Part shown: piece after piece, positions 25,472 through 32,802 of the stretch
Layout of the letters: every line of letters begins with the position of its first letter
How positions within the stretch are numbered: position 1 is the first letter of the stretch
Source of the DNA: Leptolyngbya sp. Cla-17
GTDB taxonomy: Bacteria; Cyanobacteriota; Cyanobacteriia; Leptolyngbyales; Leptolyngbyaceae
Direction: 5' to 3'
DNA length: 64,000 nucleotides
Assembly (NCBI RefSeq): GCF_016807185.1
Contig: NZ_JAEVYN010000002.1
Location: forward strand, 1,544,528 to 1,608,527
Notes under the pieces: model-generated
Seen by the model: only the letters and a program-made list of their open reading frames with translations
Databases searched by the model: none
Told to the model about the DNA's origin: nothing
Program-made: the position numbers and the translations under genes

Positions 25472-26788
25472 CTAGGTAGCATCTTGTTTCATGAAGGCTT
25501 TCCGCACCAAGACGAGAAGAAACCCTAGACCTGTAAAGGCGGCTGCCAAGAGGTGGCTTTCCTTTGATGCAAAGGCGATGAGCACAAGGTTGGAAACAAA
25601 CGCTAATACTGGAATGAATGACGGCACTTGAAACCCTTCAGCATTACCTTCCCGACGTTTAATGATGAGTAGCGACAGATTCACCAAACAAAACATGGCA
25701 AGAATGAGCGTTGCGGTGGTGCCCGCCAGAAATTGCAGTGTACCTGACAGCGATAGAAAAATGGCGATCGGCAAAATCACAATAATTGTGCGGTAAGGCG
25801 TTGCGCGTGTTGCGTGTAGTTTGCTAAACCAGGCAGGCAGCAACCCATCACGCGACATCCCAAAAAGCAACCGCGAAGCCGTAATAAAGTTCAGCAGAGC
25901 CGTATTAAGTACTGCAAATAAAGCAATGAAAGTAAACACAACGCCTGGAAAATTCGGCTGTGCCCGACGAACGACATCCAGCAGCGGCGCACCGGAGGCA
26001 GAAAGTTCTGCAGGACTCAAGACTTGAGTGGCAAGCCAGGAAACGAGAATATAAACAACTCCAGCAATCCCGAGTGATAACAAAACGGCTCTTGGTACAT
26101 TGCGCTCAGGATTATTGACTTCTTCCGCCACATTCACAATGTCTTCAAAGCCAATGAAAGCGTAAAAGGCAAGTGCTGCGCCCTGAAAAATGGCAATCCA
26201 ACCGATTGTCTGACCACTGACTACAGGGGCTGTCGCAGCGGCATTGCTGGCTGCACCACCGCTGATAAAAAAGGCTGATGCAAAAATAACGACAAGAAGC
26301 CCTGAAACCTCAAGCGTCGTACAAAAAATGTTGAGGCTTGAAGATTCCTCCATTCCTCGAAAGTTGATCAACGCCAGACCACAAAACAGCGCCAGGACAA
26401 CTAACCACGCTGGAAAGATAGGAGCAAACGTGATCAAGTAGCCTGCAAATGCTTTGGAGAGGGTCGCCATCGAAACAATGCAGGTGCAAAACATCAGCCA
26501 ACCGACGATGACGGAGAGCCAGTCGGTGCGAAACGCTCGATGCACAAAGGAAGCAACGCCTCCACTGACCGGAAAGCGGCTACCCAGTTCGGCATAGCTC
26601 AAGGCAGTGAGCGCAGCAACTGACATTGCTACCATGAAAGAAGCCCAGACGAGACCACCAGAAAGTCCGGCAATTTTGCCCACAACGGCATAAATGCCAG
26701 CGCCAAGAATATCACCAACGCCATAAATGACGAGTGTGGTTAAGCCAAACACTCGTTTCAAGGACGCTGTCTCTTCAGTTGTTTCCAT
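25472..26788 (-). CDS. APC-family amino acid permease
   Basis: Inner-membrane secondary transporter of 438 residues with about 12 transmembrane helices. The N terminus has the APC substrate-binding motif GVGDILGAGIYAVVGK in helix 1. FYAFIGFEDIVNVAEEVNNPERNVPRA is the conserved helix 6 region and following loop, which tightens the assignment to amino acid permeases. The substrate cannot be inferred. An IS630 element lies 135 bp upstream of its start codon, close enough to affect its promoter. Confidence 0.9.
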   Translation of the reverse strand: METTEETASLKRVFGLTTLVIYGVGDILGAGIYAVVGKIAGLSGGLVWASFMVAMSVAALTALSYAELGSRFPVSGGVASFVHRAFRTDWLSVIVGWLMFCTCIVSMATLSKAFAGYLITFAPIFPAWLVVLALFCGLALINFRGMEESSSLNIFCTTLEVSGLLVVIFASAFFISGGAASNAAATAPVVSGQTIGWIAIFQGAALAFYAFIGFEDIVNVAEEVNNPERNVPRAVLLSLGIAGVVYILVSWLATQVLSPAELSASGAPLLDVVRRAQPNFPGVVFTFIALFAVLNTALLNFITASRLLFGMSRDGLLPAWFSKLHATRATPYRTIIVILPIAIFLSLSGTLQFLAGTTATLILAMFCLVNLSLLIIKRREGNAEGFQVPSFIPVLAFVSNLVLIAFASKESHLLAAAFTGLGFLLVLVRKAFMKQDAT

Positions 26789-26923
26789 ACTCTTTTGTTC
26801 GATACATTAGTTCAATGTATCGTCAGTTGTAGAAGCGCTCAAATAATCCAAAGCTCTTTGCAGGCTGATCGCTAGTAGCAGCTAGAGAGAATTGCTAGAA
26901 ATTTAGCAACTTTGGCACTTTAC

Positions 26924-27946
26924 AGCGATTTTCAGGTAATCAGCTCTTTCTGGTAAGGTATCGATAGAAAAACTACTAAAGCAGTGAAATGCCTGTTGCT
27001 TACTCCACCGACTTACGTACGCGCGTGATCGATGCCTGGACGGCTAAAGAAGGAACCCAAGCTCAACTGGCCGAACGATTCAAAGTGAGTCAAAGTTTTG
27101 TCAAACGGGTGCTTCGTCGGTATCGCAGCAGTGGGCAAAGAGAAGCCAAACAGAGGGGAGAAACCCTTTCTCCCACGATAGATGGAGAACTATTGAAGCT
27201 AGTGCAAGGGTGGGTTGAGCACAAACCTGACATCCATCTAGACGAACTGTGTGAGCAATTAGAAGCACATCAAGGAATTAAAGTGAGTCAACCTACCATG
27301 TGTCGAGCGCTGCAACGCTTGAGGCTGCCCCGTAAAAAAACACTGTACGCGAGTGAGCAAGATTCTCCTAGAGTGCGGGAGCAGCGAGATGAGTACCGTC
27401 GCACTCTAGAGCCGGTGGATGTGCGCAACTGGGTGTTCATCGACGAAGCCGGCATTCATCTAGGCATGGTGCGTTTGTTTGCACGAGCTTTACGAGGACA
27501 ACGAGCAGTCGATACAGTTCCTCGCAATCGAGGCACAAACGTTTCACTCATTGGGGCACTGAGTCTCGATGGTTTGATTGCCTCTATGACCCTGGAGGGC
27601 AGTGTCGATACATCAGCCTTTTTGAGTTATGTTTGCGACGTTCTTGCCCCACAATTATGGACAGGAGCAATTGTGGTCATGGACAACCTTCAAAGTCCAT
27701 CATGCTCATTCAGTTCGCAGTGCCATTGAAGCGGTGGGCGCACAGGTGGTCTTCTTACCTCCTTACTCACCAGACTTATCTCCCATTGAGCTGTGCTGGT
27801 CGAAACTCAAGCAGTTCCTGCGTTCCAAAGCGGCTCGTACCCGTGAAGCCCTCGACCAAGCTATGACGGAGGCGGTCCACTACATCACCGAAAATGACGC
27901 GCTCAGTTGGTTCAATCACTGCGGTCTATTCACTTGAAAATCGCTG
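26924..27946. mobile_element. IS630-family insertion sequence (element E)
   Basis: Inverted repeats CAGCGATTTTCA (from 26924) and its complement (ending 27946) are flanked by TA at 26922-26923 and 27947-27948, as expected for IS630/Tc1. The similarity of the two ends extends to CTTTACAG outside the TA on both sides. The element is 1023 bp with one plus-strand transposase gene that carries a frameshift. Confidence 0.88.
26989..27937 (+). pseudogene. IS630-family transposase of element E, frameshifted
   Basis: The first frame (26989-27729) reads MPVAYSTDLRTRVIDAW, two HTH regions, WVFIDEAGIHLGMVR (first Asp) and TGAIVVMDNL (second Asp). It then runs into QSPSCSFSSQCH and stops. The expected continuation KVHHAHSVRSAIEAVGA, PPYSPDLSPIELCWSKLKQF (with the catalytic Glu) lies in the +1 frame and ends at 27937. 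The shift is at GACAACCTTCAAAGTC near 27682-27697, consistent with one inserted base. The sequence is not a typical -1 slip site, so I call it a pseudogene. Confidence 0.82.
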
Positions 27947-27948
27947 TA

Positions 27949-28323
27949 AAGGCTGGGATTTTTAAGACGAAGGGCAACATCTAAAACGATCGCCAACACA
28001 AGCGCGATCGCAATCTGAGAATACATCGAAATTTTAATTACGATGGACTGATTTCTCGATCTCTGTCGCACGACTATCAACGTCATGGGCAACATGGCAG
28101 TGAGTTGCCTGCCGGATGGCAAACACCCCAAAACCACAGCAGAAACATTTTTGGACAAAGCCCTCACGATCGAAGAAGGTCGATGGGAAAATTCCCCTCC
28201 AATAACCGCTTGACCTAGGAAATTCTCTAGAAAAGAGGCTACTGCCAGCCGAAAAATGTGGGCGAGGCAATCAAAGCACGGAGATTGTTAAAGTAGTCTC
28301 AACATCCGATTGCTGGATAAAAC
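27949..28323. other. Intergenic region between element E and the rplL terminator
   Basis: A minus-strand frame ends MYSQIAIALVLAIVLDVALR, then LKNPSL, a possible one-helix membrane segment, just where element E inserted. Without the element the next codon would be TAA. I saw no good ribosome-binding site before that Met, so a real short gene is doubtful. The rest of the region shows nothing recognisable. Confidence 0.3.
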
Positions 28324-28360
28324 AAAAAGAGGAGAATGTTTTTAACATTCTCCTCTTTTT
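28324..28360 (-). terminator. Strong intrinsic terminator of the rplL operon
   Basis: A perfect 17-bp stem, AAAAAGAGGAGAATGTT and its complement, closes a 3-base loop at 28341-28343 and ends in a T run on either strand. It lies 29 bp past the rplL stop and is symmetrical enough to terminate in both directions. Confidence 0.92.
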
Positions 28361-28388
28361 CTACTTATTGAAAGTTGGAGTAAGATTC

Positions 28389-28781
28389 CTACTTAATCGA
28401 AACCTTGGCACCTGCTTCTTCAAGCTGCTTCTTAGCGTCTTCGGCAGCTTCTTTCGCGATCGCTTCTTTGACTGCTTTAGGAGCGGCTTCTACTAAGTCC
28501 TTTGCTTCCTTCAAACCCAGACCAGTCAAGGTTCGTACAATCTTTAGGATAGCAATCTTCTTATCAGCAGGGAATTCTTCCAAAACTACGTCAAATTCGG
28601 TTTTCTCTTCCACTTCTTCAGCCGGTGCTGCAGCACCAGGAGCAGCCATCATCATGCCACCGCCAACTGGAGCCGCCGCGCTTACCCCAAAAGCTTCTTC
28701 AATCTGTTTAACTAGCTCAGATGCTTCTAACAAGCTTAGAGTCTTCAATTTTTCCAAGATTTCATCGGTAACTACAGACAT
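28389..28781 (-). CDS. rplL: 50S ribosomal protein L7/L12
   Basis: Stalk protein of the large ribosomal subunit that recruits translation factors. The start is the ATG at 28781 (MSVVTDEILEKLKTLSLLEA), preceded by AAGGAGATC; upstream in-frame codons are non-coding spacer. The product is 130 residues: a dimerising N-terminal helix pair, an Ala/Pro/Gly hinge (AAPGAAAPAEE), and the C-terminal domain with DKKIAILKIVRTLTGLGLKEAK and the factor-binding helix. It is the last gene of the operon, 86 bp downstream of rplJ. Confidence 0.98.
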   Translation of the reverse strand: MSVVTDEILEKLKTLSLLEASELVKQIEEAFGVSAAAPVGGGMMMAAPGAAAPAEEVEEKTEFDVVLEEFPADKKIAILKIVRTLTGLGLKEAKDLVEAAPKAVKEAIAKEAAEDAKKQLEEAGAKVSIK

Positions 28782-28867
28782 TTTGATCTCCTTGATTTTG
28801 ATTGTTAATACTTTGCTGACGGGAAAGGAAGTTTGAATTGTGAATGTCAACTAATTCAAAACTTTCC

Positions 28868-29401
28868 TTATGCTGCTTCTTTGTCTTTGTCGGCAACTGC
28901 TTGAATTGCACGAGCCAAACCGGATGGAACCTGGTTGATGCTTACCGCCAACTTGGTTGCCACGCCATTGATAGCGCCAGCAATTTGAGCAATAAGCTGT
29001 TCCTTGGAAGGTAGATCCGCGATCGCCTTCACATCTGCCTGTGACAGAGCGCGACCTTCCATTGCGCCACCGCGCAACTCAGTTTTTTTGGATACTCTCT
29101 GGAACTCTTGGTATGCCTTTAAAGCACCGCTTACATCCTCTTTAATTAAGAGAAGCGCAGAAGAATCCTTCAAGAGCGGAGTCATAGGTTCCCAAGTTGG
29201 GTCACCTGAGATCGCAATCCGCATCAATGTATTCTTTGCAACCTTACAGACTGCTCCGGTTGGCAACAAACGTTGACGTAAATCAGTAATTTCAGCTACT
29301 GACAAACCTTTAAAGTCAATCACAACTGCAAGCTGAGATTGACTCAGCGTTGCCTGAAGTTCTGCGACAATTTCCTTCTTATCCTCTAGGGTTCTACCCA
29401 T
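28868..29401 (-). CDS. rplJ: 50S ribosomal protein L10
   Basis: Stalk base protein that binds 23S rRNA and several L7/L12 dimers, 177 residues. It starts MGRTLEDKKEIVAELQATLS. VVIDFKGLSVAEITDLR and VAKNTLMRIA are typical RNA-binding motifs, and the C-terminal helix for L12 binding (residues about 135-170) is intact. It is preceded by a 220-bp leader containing a terminator-like hairpin, so its expression is probably controlled by attenuation or autoregulation. Confidence 0.98.
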   Translation of the reverse strand: MGRTLEDKKEIVAELQATLSQSQLAVVIDFKGLSVAEITDLRQRLLPTGAVCKVAKNTLMRIAISGDPTWEPMTPLLKDSSALLLIKEDVSGALKAYQEFQRVSKKTELRGGAMEGRALSQADVKAIADLPSKEQLIAQIAGAINGVATKLAVSINQVPSGLARAIQAVADKDKEAA

Positions 29402-29467
29402 TCGTTCTCACCTCCTTTAAGTGGGTGTTTGAAAAGTTGACTTGCTTGTTGAGCGTACTATTAAACC

Positions 29468-29495
29468 AAAAACCCCGACTGTAAGCCGGGGTTTT
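29468..29495 (-). promoter_or_regulatory. Attenuator-like hairpin in the rplJ (L10) leader
   Basis: Within the 220-bp rplA-rplJ spacer, AAAACCCCG (29469-29477) pairs with CGGGGTTTT (29487-29495). On the minus (operon) strand the stem is followed by TTTTTGGTTT. It therefore looks like an intrinsic terminator 66 bp before the rplJ start. L10 leaders in many bacteria bind L10-L12 to control the stalk genes, and a similar role here is inference. On the plus strand the same hairpin also ends in TTTT. Confidence 0.72.
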
Positions 29496-29621
29496 GCAGA
29501 GCGTTCAAATACTTTTGTTGGGTAACACTAGTAGTGAAAGTTAACTAACGCCTCGGCAGGGGATTAAGTGGTAACACCTGCTGTCTTTGGTTTCGCACGA
29601 TTCAATTGTAGATAATGCTTG

Positions 29622-30335
29622 TTAAGCAGCTTCTCCAAGCTTTAGATCACGCAGCGCGCTAATATCGACTTCAATGGAAGGTCCCATTGTAGAAGAGACA
29701 TACATTGTACGCCAATATCGCCCTTTCGCACCAGAAGGACGATTTCGATCAATGGTTTCTTGAAGGGCTTTCAAGTTGATGAGTAAATCTTCCTCTGTGA
29801 ATCCTGCCTTTCCAAACAAGACATGAACGATTCCAGTCCTATCGGCACGAAATTCTAGCTTACCTGCTTTAAATTCAGCGATCGCCTGAGCCAAATCGAA
29901 GGTTACGGTTCCACCCTTGGGAGAAGGCATTAAACCGCGAGGACCCAATAGCTTACCCAGTTTGGCAACTTTGGGCATCATATCGGGTGTAGCAATGAGT
30001 AGATCAAAATCCATCATGCCCTTCTGGATGTCCTCAATCAGTTCCTCAGAACCTGCAACATCCGCACCTGCAACAGTCGCCTCATTCACTTTTTCACCAC
30101 GAGCAATCACTGCAACTCGCACGACTTGACCTGTTCCCTTAGGAAGAGCCACAGTAGTCCGAAGCTGCTGATCTGCATACTTTGGATCGATTCCTAAGCG
30201 AATATGCGCTTCTGCAGATTCAGGGAATTTTGCTGTCGCTGTTTCCTTTAAAAGTTGCAGCGCTTCTAGAGGGGTGTATGAACGATCCTCAATTTTCGCC
30301 TGCAATTCTCGTAATCGTCTTGAAATCTTACCCAT
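29622..30335 (-). CDS. rplA: 50S ribosomal protein L1
   Basis: L1 stalk protein that binds 23S rRNA and helps release E-site tRNA, 237 residues. Begins MGKISRRLRELQAKIEDRSY. The motifs PKGTGQVVRVAVIARGEK, LGPRGLMPSPKGGTVT and the C-terminal YVSSTMGPSIEVD are diagnostic. It follows rplK by 52 bp in the standard order. In other bacteria L1 represses its own rplK-rplA message. Confidence 0.98.
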   Translation of the reverse strand: MGKISRRLRELQAKIEDRSYTPLEALQLLKETATAKFPESAEAHIRLGIDPKYADQQLRTTVALPKGTGQVVRVAVIARGEKVNEATVAGADVAGSEELIEDIQKGMMDFDLLIATPDMMPKVAKLGKLLGPRGLMPSPKGGTVTFDLAQAIAEFKAGKLEFRADRTGIVHVLFGKAGFTEEDLLINLKALQETIDRNRPSGAKGRYWRTMYVSSTMGPSIEVDISALRDLKLGEAA

Positions 30336-30387
30336 TTTTATCTCCTGGGGTGCTGACGAGAATATTTCTCTCCCCCGCTAATGTGAA

Positions 30388-30813
30388 CTAGTCTTGAACA
30401 GTTACGCCCATATTACGAGCAGTGCCTTCTACAATTCGCATTGCTGCTTCAATGTCGTTGGCATTTAAATCAGGCATCTTGGTCTTAGCTATTTCTTGTA
30501 GCTGCGATCGCGTAATCGAACCAACTTTTTTACGGTTTGGTTCGCCAGAACCAGTCTCAACACCTGCCGCCTTCTTAATTAGAGTAGAAGCAGGAGGCGT
30601 TTTGAGAATAAACGTGAAGCTTCGATCCTCAAACACTGAAATCTCAACCGGAATAATCATGCCAGGCTGATCCGCCGTTTTAGCATTATATTCTTTGCAA
30701 AACATCATAATGTTGACTCCGTGCTGACCAAGAGCAGGACCAACTGGGGGAGCGGGATTGGCTTTTCCTGCTGGAAGCGCCAACTTAATCATTGCAACAA
30801 CCTTTTTTGCCAT
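30388..30813 (-). CDS. rplK: 50S ribosomal protein L11
   Basis: Large-subunit protein of the GTPase-associated centre, 141 residues. MAKKVVAMIKLALPAGKANP followed by APPVGPALGQHGVNIMMFCKEYNA is the standard N-terminal domain with its Pro-rich loop. The C-terminal rRNA-binding domain (ITRSQLQEIAKTKMPDLNAN) is complete. It starts 3 bp after the nusG stop, so the two are tightly coupled. Confidence 0.98.
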   Translation of the reverse strand: MAKKVVAMIKLALPAGKANPAPPVGPALGQHGVNIMMFCKEYNAKTADQPGMIIPVEISVFEDRSFTFILKTPPASTLIKKAAGVETGSGEPNRKKVGSITRSQLQEIAKTKMPDLNANDIEAAMRIVEGTARNMGVTVQD

Positions 30814-30816
30814 TAG

Positions 30817-31500
30817 TTAACTCTGCTTTTGAACTTGATTAAACTCTAATTCCACTGGGGTGTCACGCCCGAAGATTGACAGCAACGCTTTTAGCTTGCT
30901 GCGCTCTGGGCTGACCTCAATCACCTCACCTTCAAAGTCCTTAAAGGGACCCGAAAGAACTAAAATCTTGTCGCCTGGTGCCATATCGATTTTAACAACT
31001 GGCTCTTGCTCTTGAGTCTGCTTGAAGATCCGTTCAACTTCTGAAGGACTCAATGGCATTGGTTTTACATGCCCTCTGCCTCGACCCGGTCGTCTCTGTT
31101 CTGCCCCTACAAAATTAATAACATTGGGGGTGTTCTTAACGACTAGCCATGCTTCATCATCCATCTCCCATTGCTGAAGATCGTTGTTCCAAGATCGCGT
31201 GACACGGATCAACACATACCCAGGAAAAACCTTCTCTTCTGTATTTTGACGGCTTCCGTCTTTACGAATCCTAACAGCAGGAGTTTGAGGAATTTCGACT
31301 TGTAGGATTTTCTCTACAACATCTAAAGTTTGAATACGTTGCTCTAAATTGGCTTTGACTCTTTTTTCGCAGCCTGAAGCAACTTGGACTGCGTACCAGC
31401 GAGATGAAGATGACTGAGAGCCTGAAGAACCCTCGCTTTCCTCGGTATTGTGATTATTAAACTGAGTGACACGGGAGGATTCATCTGATGTAAAAGTCAT
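30817..31500 (-). CDS. nusG: Transcription termination/antitermination factor NusG
   Basis: RNA polymerase-associated factor of 227 residues. An acidic, Ser-rich N-terminal extension of about 30 residues precedes the NGN domain (WYAVQVASGCEKRVKANLEQR, FPGYVLIRV). The C-terminal KOW domain contains PGDKILVLSGPFKDFEGEVI. The start ATG overlaps the secE stop by 4 bp (31497-31500), indicating translational coupling. Confidence 0.98.
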   Translation of the reverse strand: MTFTSDESSRVTQFNNHNTEESEGSSGSQSSSSRWYAVQVASGCEKRVKANLEQRIQTLDVVEKILQVEIPQTPAVRIRKDGSRQNTEEKVFPGYVLIRVTRSWNNDLQQWEMDDEAWLVVKNTPNVINFVGAEQRRPGRGRGHVKPMPLSPSEVERIFKQTQEQEPVVKIDMAPGDKILVLSGPFKDFEGEVIEVSPERSKLKALLSIFGRDTPVELEFNQVQKQS

Positions 31501-31724
31501 CTAAACACCTGCCTAGCTGCCCAACCAAAGAAGTTATCAACTAAATAGATCATTGTTGTAGAGAGGACTACCATAAGAATGACAGCTAATGATTCGCTGA
31601 TGAGTTGTTGCCGACTAGGCCAAACTACCTTGTCGAATTCTTCTTTTGTTTCTTGAAGAAAAACGCTAGCGTTAAAGCCGTTTGATGCAGGTTGTTCTAC
31701 TTGCGTTCCATCCTTCTTAGCCAC
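31497..31724 (-). CDS. secE: Preprotein translocase subunit SecE
   Basis: Single-span subunit of the SecYEG translocon. I chose the GTG at 31724 (MAKKDGTQVEQPASNGFNAS), 75 residues, because AGGAG lies about 10 bp upstream and the length matches cyanobacterial SecE. An upstream ATG would add 21 residues with no family similarity. EEFDKVVWPSRQQLISESLA is the amphipathic helix conserved in SecE, followed by one membrane segment. First gene of the operon with nusG. Confidence 0.92.
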   Translation of the reverse strand: MAKKDGTQVEQPASNGFNASVFLQETKEEFDKVVWPSRQQLISESLAVILMVVLSTTMIYLVDNFFGWAARQVFR

Positions 31725-31784
31725 AGTTCTCCAATCTCCTACTGCTGTGCATTCATAGCCTGAATGAAAATTGTCTCCCAACAT

Positions 31785-31822
31785 CAAATTCTGTCATAGC
31801 AAAGTGGCACCGCCAGAATTTG
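31785..31822. promoter_or_regulatory. Inverted repeat upstream of secE
   Basis: CAAATTCTG (31785-31793) and CAGAATTTG (31814-31822) are perfect 9-bp complements separated by 20 bases, about 60 bp upstream of the secE start. It may be a leader hairpin or a protein-binding site. No T run follows, so it is not a normal terminator. Confidence 0.4.
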
Positions 31823-31955
31823 TGCTTTTCTAGCATACCACCTTAAATCTCTTTTTCTATGTGACTTCAGCGATTGTAAAATCGCCCTAACTTCCACCTG
31901 CTGCTTTAGTGACTATGAAAGCGATTCTCACTGCATAATTCACCCAGCGATCGCG

Positions 31956-32435
31956 CTAGTTTTGTGGTGGGTGATTGAGTGATGAATGAGTCAACACTTG
32001 GTCTAAAAGATCTCTTGCAGGCTGTGCTTTGACTAGAGCAGTTTGGTGATCAGTGTAAGCCCGGATTAAGCGAGACAAACCGCCGACTCCAGTTTTGAGC
32101 TGTTCTAAGTCTTCCCCCGACATTACCTCTCCGTCTAGCATCCTGATCAGGAAGGGCTTAACATCACCTACTTCAAGGCGCACTTTCTGAAGTTTTTCGA
32201 CTGTGTTTAGCAATGCTTTAAGCGCATTCAAACAGTCATCGATAGTTTGAATATCTGTTGCCTGAGCATCCGCTAATTGAGTTTCGACAATAGGTTCGGA
32301 TGAATCTGCGGATACTTCTGTGTCTTCAATATTTGCTTCGGATAAACCTGCGGATACTTCTGTGTCTTCAAGGTCTGCGATCGCAGGTGACTCTAACACA
32401 AGCCGTTCAGCTTTTCCCCCGTTTGATCGTGCCAT
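31956..32435 (-). CDS. Hypothetical protein with a duplicated acidic motif
   Basis: Unrecognised protein of 159 residues upstream of secE on the same strand. The N-terminal 65 residues are acidic and probably disordered. They contain two tandem 14-residue units (EDTEVSAGLSEANI and EDTEVSADSSEPIV) encoded by 42-bp DNA repeats at 32295-32336 and 32337-32378. Residues about 65-150 look helical (DDCLNALKALLNTVEKLQKV, DLEQLKTGVGGLSRLIRAYT). No membrane segment or signal peptide is present. A 231-bp gap separates it from secE, so it may be a separate transcript. Confidence 0.65.
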   Translation of the reverse strand: MARSNGGKAERLVLESPAIADLEDTEVSAGLSEANIEDTEVSADSSEPIVETQLADAQATDIQTIDDCLNALKALLNTVEKLQKVRLEVGDVKPFLIRMLDGEVMSGEDLEQLKTGVGGLSRLIRAYTDHQTALVKAQPARDLLDQVLTHSSLNHPPQN

Positions 32436-32802
32436 TCAAAACTCTCTAAGAAAACTTCCTTAGTGTATCGCAATAATTTGGTTGCTTTGCAACTTTAATT
32501 AAGACTCATGTACTACTTTTGCAGGCTAAAAGCCTGAGCTTGCCAGAGCTAAGCTTTCTAGTTACTGATAGAATTGGCGCAAGCTTCAATAGTAAAAATT
32601 AGTAAGATACAGAATTGGTGAGATGCCCCAAAACGGCTATGAATTCTGCCAATGCGAACCTAGCTTCCTTATATTCACGAACTGTAACCTTTCTTGAACT
32701 TAAGTGTATCTAATAGGCATTTCCCTTCTGTAAGTATAGTTCGTCACATTAATCGGGTATTTTGAGGAAAAGGTTTTAATCATTTACAGAAGTAGTGCCG
32801 CT
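32436..32802. other. Divergent intergenic region before the phytochrome gene
   Basis: A 367-bp AT-rich spacer shared by two divergent genes, so promoters for both are expected here. I could not identify a convincing -35/-10 pair or a known operator. Confidence 0.35.
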
